Source: Ignavibacteria bacterium (GTDB lineage Bacteria; Bacteroidota; Ignavibacteria; Kapaibacteriales; UBA2268). Taken from it: a DNA stretch of 60,019 nucleotides. Under the pieces are notes generated by a model. The model was not told where the DNA came from. It saw only the letters and a list, made by a program, of their open reading frames with translations, and did no database searches. The first letter of the stretch is position 1. The number at the start of each line of letters is the position of its first letter. Made by a program: the position numbers and the translations under genes. Of the stretch, positions 18,701 to 27,187 are shown one piece after another. The DNA lies in NCBI GenBank assembly GCA_016844745.1, contig JAERMQ010000030.1, positions 1-60,019 on the forward strand, in the 5' to 3' direction.

Positions 18701-20558
18701 AGTTAATTTCGAAATTGCACAGGGTGAGCCGCAAATTCCTTATGCTTTACTTCCAACAAAAGCGATTACATTCTTCATTAAATTTTATCCCGACAGGGGT
18801 CCGGCAGGAGATAAAAATGCTGATTTAATTATAACTACGGACGACCCTGAAAAACCCATGATTAAAATTCATCTAACAGGGAACTCCGAATGGCTGAACG
18901 TTTCTACAGTTCCTCCTGGCGATGTTGATGCCGGGGGTGTTCCAATAGGATTAACCCGGAATTTTTCTTTTATTTTGAAAAATAACGGGAAATTTCAACA
19001 GGATATTAGTAATATTAAGTCGAAAAACGGCGAGGTTACTATTACACCTATTATAGGTTCGTTGACACCGAATGGTGGAACCATAACACTTACTGCCGGA
19101 ATTACTCCAACTTCGACTTCTCCTACCGAAGCTGAAATAGTAGTCACATTATTCAGCCCATGCTTAGATTCAATAATAATTAAAATTAAATATTTCGGAA
19201 TTGAAGGGAATTTCGATTATTCCCGTACACTCGACTATGGTACACTGCTGCCTTGCAAGGATTCCGTTGCATCAATATTTATCAGGAATTTAGACCCTGC
19301 ACCAGTACGAATCGATAGTATGAAGATTACAGGCTCGGATGCTGCTTTATTTAAGTTTGACGATTTGACATCTTATCCTGTAAGGTTGGATTCGAATCAA
19401 TCTCATTTCAGGATGATTCGTTTTATGCCTAAGAACGCTTCAAATGGTACTAAAGATGCAACTGTATCGGTTTATTTTTTCTCGAATAATAAATATCAGC
19501 AAATAACAATAAAACTTAACGGAACTCGCCAGGACGGACTATTGATAGCGCCTGCCAATGCCGATTTTGGTGATGTTGTCATTAACCAGACATCATCCAA
19601 AACTATAACATTGAGAAATGCTGGGACATACAAAATCACAATCAATAATATTTCTCAACCAACTCAACCACAGATATTTTCCGAATCATCAAAACCTTTA
19701 CCTATTCAACTTAATCCCGGTGATACTACTTTGATTATCGTGACTTTTAAACCGGAATTAAAAATTGATTATCTTGATTCTTTAATGTTGGCAATAAGTA
19801 TCGATGATACATGTAAAGAAAATATTTCAATATTATTAATAGGAAGAGGAATCCAGGCTCGTGCTATTCTGCTGTGGGTGCGGGATACAACGATTATCGA
19901 GCCGTATGTTACAGAGTTCCGGTATCCGGTTTATGCCAGAATCGATAGCGGTCAAACCGATATTTTATCAGGATTCTCGCTAAGCTTCTCAATAGAAATT
20001 GACTCCAATATTTTTCTGCCATTTAGAACAAGTTCAGGAACAATTTCAAGATTAGGAACTAATTCCGGGACTTATACCGTCTCGATTTCATCTGCAACCA
20101 TTAGTAATATTGAATTGACAATAACCGAATTAATTGGTCCGGCAATACTTGGTGATAAGGAATCATCAACTGTTACGCTTTATAACCCAATTTGGATACC
20201 ACAACCATTAATAACAAAAATTCAAACCTCCGATGGTATAATAATATCTAATATTTGCAAAGAAGGCGGCAAGCGGCTTCTGAAACCCGGCTCCCCTGCT
20301 GTTTTATCTGTTTCCCCGAATCCTGCAGGTGATGCTACCCTCCTTAATATTAAAGTACTGGAAACCGGAGAACACAGACTTGAATTGTTCGATATACATG
20401 GTAACAAAAAAGTTTTGGGCGAATGGTCATTTCCGATTGATAATTCAAAGGAATTAGCGTTACCTGTGGATTTATCAAGTTATGCGAGCGGAGTTTATTT
20501 TATTGTTCTGAGAACACCGGCAAGAAACATAACAGCAAGATTATCGATAATAAGATGA
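15729..20558 (+). CDS. Giant Gly-rich, ASH-domain T9SS-exported surface protein
   Basis: This 1609-residue protein has a signal peptide (to about residue 32), a beta-rich N-terminal domain, a Gly-rich segment at about 235-490 full of GGGG and GGSGG, and then a series of ASH/choice-of-anchor-D-like modules, seen as repeats of FGDVVINQTSSKTITLRN-type strands. A cohesin-like region precedes NICKEGGKRLL, and the end is a type A Por sorting domain (SVSPNPAGDATLL to RLSIIR). The last part (cohesin-like, CxEGGxRL, sorting domain) is shared with the protein at 56023-59901. Surface or matrix protein is the likely role; no enzyme motif is seen. Confidence 0.9.
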   Translation: MKISTKYFSKQYQIKFIFITCLFLSCISFSAKGVGISYILPDIGAPGMNTYIEIIGPVNGFGNFGKDGISLDNPGESVRIALDRPADSIKVTFGPIVISWNGRMLSTQIFVSEKVQPNSDNWNQLTTEFRIPFHVTLNGVPSNTDTFYIVKPFQFSDASGESILGEGNLGIRSRRGAMIVENMNLGTRQYTISKRDCELSTPNSNQGYLPFILLSKGSISGQGAATIINGDGAERHGGPGGGGGGGRFCDAWLLDQSPIGDDGGDGFVAGGPGGKNCTGCTNVYKQTGIGTGISGNSLNGVNAPFRGVAYEAAGGGSGHPFGTSGESCYNGDGCSPVGGFGGGSGYRQNTSGGSGGYVSKGAGTNPGSGGGANGNIMGVPLAGGSGAASGNPQAMSMCSGNGGGGGGAISIYSKLGVSSFKITANGGRGGASGYGPGGGGSGGFVHLQSNMNLTDVNINISGGLEGNGSVGGSAGRARADGDTAGNIGSTPAEGTFFRGISTDTSSYVKRKHKITGSRPDIALAYDKAAIYLKPESGNWRFISMVNNTSTNKWDYTLDLPAPDTIFYVVVALIINTPQTDTCAYEPPYIMSQAAANILNIIKSPEITGDSIIKKTAIDCPGFSQLDTAFITNTGNAPLIVEFNKASFALGNQGYFLVSPTSSSTISPGDTLKVIVRYTYQTGQSGIVRDTLLLPHNDNTSIHIPWRIVYETTINPISLKKWDKDNSIILGSTPDKQFKVNNNNKVCKGIIVSREFLVINESSIDLNILDPASDSSFCTVALTGAKLLHPGDTGKILVTVDTKNISGMMNFFRIFIKSQECPNKIDTVLSSIEVVYSENRFIGTAQFPQIRVGRCDTMIVKMKNNGTGSSYIDFVSTLNPPFKILTIKPQLPTYRSTGDEMEFTIEFCPTDTGTFCQSLSVKGSGDDKSCADSAKIDICGIGVLVNIYVSKDTINFGMHAKCDQSQDSVILQNNGSITINFTQKSVITGTDAVNFEIAQGEPQIPYALLPTKAITFFIKFYPDRGPAGDKNADLIITTDDPEKPMIKIHLTGNSEWLNVSTVPPGDVDAGGVPIGLTRNFSFILKNNGKFQQDISNIKSKNGEVTITPIIGSLTPNGGTITLTAGITPTSTSPTEAEIVVTLFSPCLDSIIIKIKYFGIEGNFDYSRTLDYGTLLPCKDSVASIFIRNLDPAPVRIDSMKITGSDAALFKFDDLTSYPVRLDSNQSHFRMIRFMPKNASNGTKDATVSVYFFSNNKYQQITIKLNGTRQDGLLIAPANADFGDVVINQTSSKTITLRNAGTYKITINNISQPTQPQIFSESSKPLPIQLNPGDTTLIIVTFKPELKIDYLDSLMLAISIDDTCKENISILLIGRGIQARAILLWVRDTTIIEPYVTEFRYPVYARIDSGQTDILSGFSLSFSIEIDSNIFLPFRTSSGTISRLGTNSGTYTVSISSATISNIELTITELIGPAILGDKESSTVTLYNPIWIPQPLITKIQTSDGIIISNICKEGGKRLLKPGSPAVLSVSPNPAGDATLLNIKVLETGEHRLELFDIHGNKKVLGEWSFPIDNSKELALPVDLSSYASGVYFIVLRTPARNITARLSIIR

Positions 20559-20598
20559 AATGAATATTTTTAAAACCCCCAAAATTTTCAATGAACAT

Positions 20599-20694
20599 AA
20601 GAAAAACCCCCTAACCCCCGGTTATAGAAGTAGAACTTAGAAATAGAAGTAGAAAAATTCCCCCTTTTTCAAAGGGGGTTAGGGGGTTTTTCTT
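20599..20694. repeat. Family B palindrome with altered centre
   Basis: The left arm (AAGAAAAACCCCCTAACCCC) is shortened and the centre is replaced by a short direct repeat of ATAGAAGTAGAA. The right arm is intact. Confidence 0.75.
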
Positions 20695-20706
20695 TATCTT
20701 GATAAT

Positions 20707-20820
20707 AGGGGGGCTAAAAAATTGTTATTCCAGCGAATACAGGAATTTCCTGAACCGCTACAGAAGTGGATTCCTGCATTCGCAGGAATGACATTTCATA
20801 ATTTTTTAGAACCTCCCTTT
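20707..20820. repeat. Family C element with terminal inverted repeats
   Basis: Outer ends GGGGGGCTAAAAAATT and AATTTTTTAGAACCTCCC flank inner motifs ATTCCTGCATTCGCAGGAAT and CAGCGAATACAGGAATTTCC. It lies directly beside the family B copy at 20599-20694. Confidence 0.65.
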
Positions 20821-20887
20821 AATTATTGCAACGATTTTCCTAATTTTGAAATAATATTATTGGTAACATTTATAAAATTTGTTAACT

Positions 20888-21496
20888 ATGAAAAAATTAT
20901 TCGGGATAATAATAGTTGCTACTTTGCTAATGATTGCCTCCCATGCATTCGCTTTGCAGGACGAAGATGAAGAACATTCAAAAATGCAGGTGAACGGTCA
21001 TTTTGTAATAACATATCCATTAGGCGGATTCGGTGATTATTGGAGTATTGGCTATGGTATTAATCTTAGCTTAGAATACGAATTGTTTGAAAATATTTTG
21101 GTTGGTATTGAATCGGGATATTTATATTGGGAACCTAATAATATAGAGCAAGGGAAAAAAGAAAGTTATTATATTATTCCTGCTCATTTTCATGCATATT
21201 ATTTATTCGAAAAAACAACAGGATTCTGGCCCTTTGCAGGATTTGATGCAGGTATGAATTTTATGGGATATTCCTATACTTTAGGAACCGAGAACACTAA
21301 AAATAGTGGGAATAGTATAGCCATTGCACCGGTTTTTGGCTTTTCCGTACCATTTTCAGGCGGATTGAATATGAATGTCAATGCCAGATACAATCTTGTT
21401 TTGGAACCAATGGTTGAAGCATTCAAAGGTTCAAGTACAAATTCCGGTAAAATATCATATTTATCCTTGAATATCGGATTGTCTTATCCATTTTAA
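20888..21496 (+). CDS. Outer-membrane beta-barrel protein
   Basis: ATG 20888 starts a signal peptide (MKKLFGIIIVATLLMIASHAF cut at ALQ); an in-frame TTG at 20879 is less likely. The mature part of about 180 residues alternates polar and hydrophobic residues in strands and ends in SLNIGLSYPF, with the terminal Phe typical of BAM-inserted barrels. Size suggests an eight-stranded barrel of the OmpW/PorT-like class. Cargo or role is unknown. Confidence 0.75.
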   Translation: MKKLFGIIIVATLLMIASHAFALQDEDEEHSKMQVNGHFVITYPLGGFGDYWSIGYGINLSLEYELFENILVGIESGYLYWEPNNIEQGKKESYYIIPAHFHAYYLFEKTTGFWPFAGFDAGMNFMGYSYTLGTENTKNSGNSIAIAPVFGFSVPFSGGLNMNVNARYNLVLEPMVEAFKGSSTNSGKISYLSLNIGLSYPF

Positions 21497-21544
21497 AATA
21501 GAATAGGTTTGTGACTTTATTACATTGTTTGACAATCAAAGAAA

Positions 21545-22045
21545 ATGTCAAAAAAAATATTTTCTCATCTGCAGTCATTATTCGGAGTGACGAAAAGCGA
21601 GCTTATTGCCGTAATTATAATTCTTGCCGGTTTAATTGCAGGTTTGATTATAAAAAATGTTTTAAATGTAAATCATGACAAAAATCTAAAAGCGGAAATC
21701 CTTTATCAAGCATTAGATAGTATTGCCGAAGCCGAAAGAACAACTTTTATAGGGACTGATAAAAACGGTCAGCCTGATTCTGCTTTATCTGCCGGTGATA
21801 CCATTATCGAAAAGACTTATTACCCGAAAGATAAAAAAAAGGAAGCGCCAACCTCAAAAATTAATATTAATACTGCTTCATTAACCGAACTTACCAGACT
21901 TCCAGGAATTGGTCCTGCAACAGCCAAAATGATTGTGGAATATAGAAAGACAGATAGATTTACCAATATCGAGGATATTAAAAAAGTAAAAAATATCGGA
22001 CAGAAAAAGTTTGAAAAGCTGAAGAATTTTATTATAGTTAAGTAA
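21545..22045 (+). CDS. ComEA-like helix-hairpin-helix membrane protein
   Basis: The 166-residue product has one transmembrane helix at about 20-40 and a short linker. The C-terminal ComEA-type domain starts KININTASLTELTRLPGIGP and contains the second hairpin VKNIGQKKFEKLKNFI. ComEA binds incoming double-stranded DNA during natural transformation; short ComEA-like proteins of this sort are common in Bacteroidota and may have other DNA roles. No comEC is nearby. The gene follows the barrel gene by 48 bp on the same strand. Confidence 0.85.
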   Translation: MSKKIFSHLQSLFGVTKSELIAVIIILAGLIAGLIIKNVLNVNHDKNLKAEILYQALDSIAEAERTTFIGTDKNGQPDSALSAGDTIIEKTYYPKDKKKEAPTSKININTASLTELTRLPGIGPATAKMIVEYRKTDRFTNIEDIKKVKNIGQKKFEKLKNFIIVK

Positions 22046-22144
22046 ATGGAGTTTAAAGAAATTGTTAAAATTATCTGAACTTGAAATAAAATGTCTGAAT
22101 TAGGATTTATAGGATTTAAGGATTATAGGATTTTTTCATTGACC

Positions 22145-22198
22145 ATTTTCCTGAATGGAATTCAGGGTTACGTAACCCTGAATTCCATTCAGGAAAAT
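22145..22198. repeat. Perfect 54-bp palindrome
   Basis: ATTTTCCTGAATGGAATTCA continues to a centre GGTTAC/GTAACC and is followed by its exact reverse complement; there is no loop. It ends 15 bp before the menG start codon, so it may affect that gene's mRNA. Left of it (22091-22135) is a repeat built of TTAGGATTTATAGGATTTAA. Confidence 0.9.
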
Positions 22199-22213
22199 TG
22201 ACCATTAGATAAA

Positions 22214-22906
22214 ATGAGCGAAATAATAAAAAATATGTTTTCCAGGGTATCGGGCAGCTATGATTTTATGAATAATCTGCTTTCGCTGGGTATTCATCAT
22301 CAATGGAGAAGGAAAGCAGTTCAATTAGCTCAACCTGGAATTGGGAGTTCAATTTTGGATTGTGCTGCCGGTACCGGTGATTTCGCTATTGAATTCAAAA
22401 GACAAACCGGAAAGGAAAGCAGGATAATTGCAGTTGATTTCTGCGAAGAAATGGTTGAGTTGGGAAGAAAAAAATCTAAGGAAAAGAAATTAGATATTCA
22501 ATTCGAAACGGCTGATATTTTAAAATTGAGATTTGGAGACAACTCATTCGATATTGCATCGATTGCCTTCGGTATAAGAAATGTCGATTCAATCGAGAAA
22601 TGTTTGCTTGAGATTGCACGTGTTGTTAAGCCTGGCGGTAAGATTGTTGTCCTGGAATTCGGTATGCCTTATATGCCTATGTATTATCTATTTTTGTTCT
22701 ACTCAAGGGTAATAATACCAATTTTAGGGAACATCTTTGCCGGTGATAAATCCGCATACGATTATCTACAAAGTTCGGCATTGAAGTTCCCATGCCGCGA
22801 ACAATTTACTTCAATTATGGAACAAACCCGTTGTTTCTCAGAAAGCCGCTACTTTCCCCTATCTTCAGGAATAGCGTATGTTTATATCGGAGTAGTTTCA
22901 AAATAA
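22214..22906 (+). CDS. menG: Demethylmenaquinone methyltransferase (MenG/UbiE)
   Basis: The product begins IKNMFSRVSGSYDFMNNLLS and has the SAM motif LDCAAGTGDFAIEF, then ASIAFGIRNVDSIEKCL and PGGKIVVLEFGMP, all hallmark UbiE/MenG segments. It methylates demethylmenaquinone to menaquinone at the last step of quinone synthesis, at the cytoplasmic face of the membrane. Length (230) is normal. No other men genes are adjacent. The quinone made is inferred from the lineage. Confidence 0.95.
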   Translation: MSEIIKNMFSRVSGSYDFMNNLLSLGIHHQWRRKAVQLAQPGIGSSILDCAAGTGDFAIEFKRQTGKESRIIAVDFCEEMVELGRKKSKEKKLDIQFETADILKLRFGDNSFDIASIAFGIRNVDSIEKCLLEIARVVKPGGKIVVLEFGMPYMPMYYLFLFYSRVIIPILGNIFAGDKSAYDYLQSSALKFPCREQFTSIMEQTRCFSESRYFPLSSGIAYVYIGVVSK

Positions 22907-23055
22907 TGGTCAATGGTTAATGGTCAATGGTTAATGGTCAATGGTCAATGGTCAATGGTTAATGGTCAATGGTCAATGGTCAATGGTCAATGGTCAATGG
23001 TCAATGGTTAATGGTTAATGGTCAATGGTCAATGGTCAATGGTCAATGGTCAATT
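22907..23055. repeat. Heptanucleotide tandem array (TGGTCAA/TGGTTAA)
   Basis: About 21 copies of a 7-bp unit that alternates between TGGTCAA and TGGTTAA. A similar array is at 59902-59962 and a two- to three-unit remnant at 8328-8348. It begins at the menG stop codon. Confidence 0.9.
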
Positions 23056-23200
23056 ATAGAATTTTGGATTATGAATTATGAATTTGAATTTTGGATTTTG
23101 GATTGTGAATTATGGGTTATAGATTATGAATTAATGGATTTAATCCTTTAATCCTATAATCCTGTAATCCTAAAAATCCTAATTCAGACAAAATTAATCA
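23056..23200. repeat. Low-complexity repeat with AATCCTATAATCCT and TTCAGACA motifs
   Basis: Stretches such as GAATTATGAATTTGAATTTT and TTTAATCCTATAATCCTGTA end in CTAATTCAGACAAAATTAAT. The same composition and TTCAGACA end recur at about 8380-8427, 22091-22135 (inverted) and 42503-42548. No gene is seen here. Confidence 0.6.
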
Positions 23201-23266
23201 TTGACAATTGAAGAATTTCTCTGATTATTGTGTTTATTTATAATGAATTAAACACAAGGAGCAAAA

Positions 23267-26053
23267 ATGAAAAAGATTTCGATAATTATTTTAATATTTG
23301 GAATGATTGTAATTCCTTTTGATTTATTTTCTCAGCAAGGATTGGAAAACCTTGTTCCAAAGCCGCGTCAGGCATATATCAGGGAAGTATTTTCTGCTAC
23401 ATTTGCCATTTCGAAAAATAAAAAAATCTACCTCGATTCTGAAGCACCTGATTATGCAGCAGCTTATGAATTAAATGCCGGATTGAGGAAATTACAGCTT
23501 GATACTCTTCAATACACCCTGCTTACAAGCGAAGATACGATAATAAATGGTATAGCATTAGGAGAAAATTCGAGTAGAATCAATCAGCTTTTCCAAAAAA
23601 TACCGGACCAAAAAATTGCAGTCACAAAGGATTTTCCCGGAGCGGAAGGATATGTTATTGATGTTATGCCCCAGCAAGTAATAATAGCCGGATGCGACCG
23701 GAATGGATTGCATTATGGCATAACTTCATTTCTTCAGTTATTTGGCAGTGCAGGAGTTAAAAATCAAATTTTTGCCTGCAGAATAATCGATGCACCCCAA
23801 TTCAAAAACCGATGGATGATGTATTCAATGAATTTCCAGGTTCCGGCTCAAACCACCTTAGCTAAGCAGTATTGGAGCGAAGCTGCATTGTATAAAATGA
23901 ATGGCATCAACGTCAATGATTTTAAATTTAATATTCTCGAAGGAAGACCAAAGAATTATTATGATTCATTAAAATCAGCCGTTAAATTCGCAAAGGATAA
24001 TTATTTAAAATTTAAACCCGGTGTCTTTCCTTTCGGATATTCCGACGGCATTTTATATCATAACGTAAACCTTGCATCAGGGCTGCCTGTGAGTAATCAA
24101 CAATTTTTGATACAGGGCGATACAGGTAAACTGATACAACACAAAGATGTAGCACTGTCAAATCCCGGATTTGAGAACCATAACGGGGATAATTTTACCG
24201 GATTTAGCTGGATTGATGAACCCGGCAAAAAAAGTTTTGCAGATGCCAACATTAATCATTCCGGAACAGTCAGTTTGAGATTCGATTTTGACCCGGCAAA
24301 TTATTCAAAGAATGGTAATTACAGAATCAATGTAAGAAGATTGGTCGAACCATTTTCATATTATCATGTTTCCGCTTATTATAAAACCGAAAATCAGCAA
24401 ACCGACGAAACTCATGTTATGGTTCTCGGGGATAACGGTAAAGTATTGAACTTTTATAGCCCTCCCATTGAAAAGACAACTGATTGGAAGAAGCTCGATA
24501 TAGTCTTCAATTCACTTGAATCGGATACCGTATTTATTTATTGGGGTTCCTGGGGTGGCTTTAGCGGCAAAATCTGGTGGGATGACCTTCAGGTTGAGGA
24601 AATCGGATTGGTCAATATCCTTAGGCGTCCCGGATGCCCTCTTCATGTAGGGAAAAAATACCTTGATATGATTTTTACCGAGGGAGTTGATTACGATACT
24701 CTGCGTGACCCAAAACTCGGCATGGTATCATGGCCCGGAACTTATGATGCATACCATACTCCGCCGACCTTCCGGATAAAGCCATCCGACAATATCAGAA
24801 ATGGAGATACAATTCTTTTATCTTATTACCATCCGGTTCTTATTTATGATGGACAGATAATGTGCTCGATGACCGAACCTGAAACATATACAATTATCGA
24901 AAAGCAATTCAGGATGCTTGATAGTCTTGTGAAGGCTGATACTTACTTTATGGGGCATGATGAAATACGAACCATGAACTGGGATGCCGGCGACCTGGCA
25001 ACAGGGAAAACTCCTGCCGGAATACTTGCCGACAACGTAAATAAATGTTTTGATATAATTAATAAATATGTCCCCAATGCTGATATCTGGGATTGGTCGG
25101 ATATGTTCGATGAATTCCACAATGCAGTAAAGGGTAATTATTATTTGGTCAATGGTGATTTGCGAGGCAGTGCGGATATTATACCAAAAGAAATAGGCAT
25201 CATGAATTGGGCTGGCAAGCTTGATTCCAGCCTGAATTTTTTCAATAAACGCGGCTTTCGGCAAATGGTAACGCCATACATCGATGCGGATGAATCGTCT
25301 GATAAGTTGGTAAATGAAAGAATTATCCGGATAAAAAAGGAAAAAGCCGCCAATACGCCAAATATGCTTGGTATGATGTATGTAACCTGGACTAATAAAT
25401 TCGACCATATAAAGCAATTTGCAGAATATGCATGGAATCATGCACCTTATATTTATCATTATCCGCCTTCGATTCAGAAAAATCCTTCAGGGGATTTTCC
25501 AATCAGTGTCAGAATTACCGGAGATGAAATGGATGTTGACTGGCAGCTTGTTTCGGCAAGTATAAATTATCGAACAAATGAAAAAGATGCCTTTTCTCAA
25601 ATCTCATTTAAGCCTAAAGCCGGCACTGATACTACGATTACATTAAACCTGCCTTCTGAAAATGAATCACTCCAATATTACATGGAAGCAACCGATAACC
25701 GTGGCTGGACTACGAAAATACCTTATGGAGTTAATAAATATTATGAATATGGATTATCAACTTCTTCCGTTTTAAATGAGAGCACCTTTAACAATCTATA
25801 CTTTATTGATATTTACCCAAATCCTGCAGAAGAGGCAAAAGTTGAAGTGGAATGGCTTTCACCAAGCTCTTTTGATGCTGAATTCAGTATAATCAATATT
25901 TTGGGACAGGTTGAGAAGAGAATAATTGTTAATAATGTTGAATCAGGACAAAATAGAACAACTATAGATTTATCGGGAATTCCAAGCGGAATATACTTAT
26001 TAAATTTAAGAATAAATAATAATTCAGTTTCAAAGAAAATTATAATCAAATAG
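23267..26053 (+). CDS. T9SS-exported glycoside hydrolase, GH20 hexosaminidase-like
   Basis: A signal peptide (to about residue 22) is followed by a zincin-like N-terminal GH20 domain (LVPKPRQ to GCDRNGLHYGITSFLQL). A carbohydrate-binding-like beta insert lies at about 290-450 (NPGFENHNGDNFTGFSW). The barrel contains FMGHDEIRTMNWD, with Asp565-Glu566 in the place of the GH20 catalytic DE pair. A type A Por sorting domain ends the protein (IYPNPAEEAK to KKIIIK). GH20 enzymes release terminal N-acetylhexosamine from glycans. The usual HxGGDE motif is altered to MGHDE, so activity and substrate are uncertain. A good AAGGAG precedes the ATG. Confidence 0.82.
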   Translation: MKKISIIILIFGMIVIPFDLFSQQGLENLVPKPRQAYIREVFSATFAISKNKKIYLDSEAPDYAAAYELNAGLRKLQLDTLQYTLLTSEDTIINGIALGENSSRINQLFQKIPDQKIAVTKDFPGAEGYVIDVMPQQVIIAGCDRNGLHYGITSFLQLFGSAGVKNQIFACRIIDAPQFKNRWMMYSMNFQVPAQTTLAKQYWSEAALYKMNGINVNDFKFNILEGRPKNYYDSLKSAVKFAKDNYLKFKPGVFPFGYSDGILYHNVNLASGLPVSNQQFLIQGDTGKLIQHKDVALSNPGFENHNGDNFTGFSWIDEPGKKSFADANINHSGTVSLRFDFDPANYSKNGNYRINVRRLVEPFSYYHVSAYYKTENQQTDETHVMVLGDNGKVLNFYSPPIEKTTDWKKLDIVFNSLESDTVFIYWGSWGGFSGKIWWDDLQVEEIGLVNILRRPGCPLHVGKKYLDMIFTEGVDYDTLRDPKLGMVSWPGTYDAYHTPPTFRIKPSDNIRNGDTILLSYYHPVLIYDGQIMCSMTEPETYTIIEKQFRMLDSLVKADTYFMGHDEIRTMNWDAGDLATGKTPAGILADNVNKCFDIINKYVPNADIWDWSDMFDEFHNAVKGNYYLVNGDLRGSADIIPKEIGIMNWAGKLDSSLNFFNKRGFRQMVTPYIDADESSDKLVNERIIRIKKEKAANTPNMLGMMYVTWTNKFDHIKQFAEYAWNHAPYIYHYPPSIQKNPSGDFPISVRITGDEMDVDWQLVSASINYRTNEKDAFSQISFKPKAGTDTTITLNLPSENESLQYYMEATDNRGWTTKIPYGVNKYYEYGLSTSSVLNESTFNNLYFIDIYPNPAEEAKVEVEWLSPSSFDAEFSIINILGQVEKRIIVNNVESGQNRTTIDLSGIPSGIYLLNLRINNNSVSKKIIIK

Positions 26054-26054
26054 T

Positions 26055-26507
26055 ATGGCAGAGAAAGCAAACATTGACGAATTCCTTGCCGGCAGGAAGA
26101 TGGCAATAGCCGGAGTTTCACGCAATCCGAAAAAATTCGGATATATGGCTTGCAAAGAAATAATTCAAAAGGGTTTTGCTGTGTATCCTATAAATCCTGC
26201 CGGAGGAGAGATTTTAGGATTGTCAGCCTATCCAAAGCTTGAATCATTACCGGAAAAACAGGAAAATCTGTTAGTATTGCTCCCGAAAATTCAAGCCTAT
26301 AATGTAATAAAAGATGCATTCCGGAATGGAATAAAAAGAATTTGGCTTCAGCAAGGCTCGGAAAGCGCTGAGGCATTGGAATTTTGCAGCAAGAATGGTG
26401 TTACGGTAATTACCGGACGTTGTATTTTAATGTTCATTGGTTCGCATAAGATACCGCATCGCATTCATCGCTGGTTTTCGGGTGTTTTTGGTATGTTGCC
26501 GAAGTAA
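26055..26507 (+). CDS. CoA-binding domain protein (YccU-like)
   Basis: This 150-residue protein has a Rossmann-type CoA-binding domain: KMAIAGVSRNPKKFGYMACK at residues 15-34, then VYPINPAGGEILGLSAYPKL and GIKRIWLQQGSESAEAL. Small stand-alone members of this family (YccU) bind CoA, but their role is not known. It starts 1 bp after the GH20-like gene, so the two are probably co-transcribed. Confidence 0.85.
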   Translation: MAEKANIDEFLAGRKMAIAGVSRNPKKFGYMACKEIIQKGFAVYPINPAGGEILGLSAYPKLESLPEKQENLLVLLPKIQAYNVIKDAFRNGIKRIWLQQGSESAEALEFCSKNGVTVITGRCILMFIGSHKIPHRIHRWFSGVFGMLPK

Positions 26508-26534
26508 TTGAAAAAACCTCATTTTTAAAAATAT

Positions 26535-26683
26535 CATTCCTGCGACTGAGGCTGTGTGAAAAATCTGTCATTGGAATCTTGTTTCAGAATCCGGAAGCCG
26601 CATTGGAACTGGATTCTTCATTACGTTCAGAATGACATTCTTCCATTTAATTAGTTCTCAGTTAGCCTGCATATACAGGAATG
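26535..26683. repeat. Short family A element nested in a family C palindrome
   Basis: Outer halves ATTCCTGCGACT and the complement near 26676-26683 (CAGGAATG) enclose GAGGCTGTGTGAAAAATC, a short family A core around 26590-26645 and a degenerate right end. Fills the gap before the protease gene. Confidence 0.65.
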
Positions 26684-26773
26684 CATTTATTATTAGTAGC
26701 ACATCCAATTTTTTATAATAATTCAAAATGATTCTCGTCTAAAAAATAGAAATGAAATTAATAGGAGTTAGTT

Positions 26774-27187
26774 ATGGGTGAAGTAAGAACTCAGGTAAAA
26801 TTGACAAATATTGTCGATATGGCATTATTCAAACGTGGATTATTATCCCGTGAGCAAATCAGAAGTATAAACACTGATGCTATGGTCGATACAGGTGCAG
26901 TCAGAAGTGTCATCCCAATGAAGTTAATGGAGTCATTAGGATTGAATATTAATACTGAAACAATCGCAGAATTTGCAAATGGTAGCAAGGAAAATGTTAA
27001 TGTTTGTGAACCTATGTTATTTGAAATCGGAGACCGTCAAACTTATGACGAAGCGTTCATCCTTGGAGACGAAGTGTTAATAGGTCAGACAGTTCTTGAA
27101 AAAATGGACTTGTTAGTTGATTGCAGCTCCCAGAAATTAATTCCCAATCCGAAACATCCTGAAGGTCCGGTCTTGAAAATTAAATGA
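26774..27187 (+). CDS. Retropepsin-like aspartic protease, clan AA (AF_2331 type)
   Basis: The 137-residue protein opens with GEVRTQVKLTNIVDMALFK and has the aspartyl-protease motif VDTGAVRSVIP (Asp at about residue 37), followed by GLNINTETIAEFANG and VLIGQTVLEKMDLLVDCSSQ. This order and length match the AF_2331-type family of single-domain proteases, which would act as dimers like retropepsins. The substrate is unknown. TAGGAG precedes the ATG by 7 nt, and the gene's stop overlaps the start of the SAM hydrolase gene in an ATGA. Confidence 0.88.
   Translation: MGEVRTQVKLTNIVDMALFKRGLLSREQIRSINTDAMVDTGAVRSVIPMKLMESLGLNINTETIAEFANGSKENVNVCEPMLFEIGDRQTYDEAFILGDEVLIGQTVLEKMDLLVDCSSQKLIPNPKHPEGPVLKIK

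Noticed and set aside
22907..23055. Possible CRISPR array
   Set aside because: Units are 7 bp without spacers; no cas genes.
22969..23151. 60-codon frame MVNGQWSMVNGQW
   Set aside because: It is only the 7-bp tandem array read as protein; no start signal.
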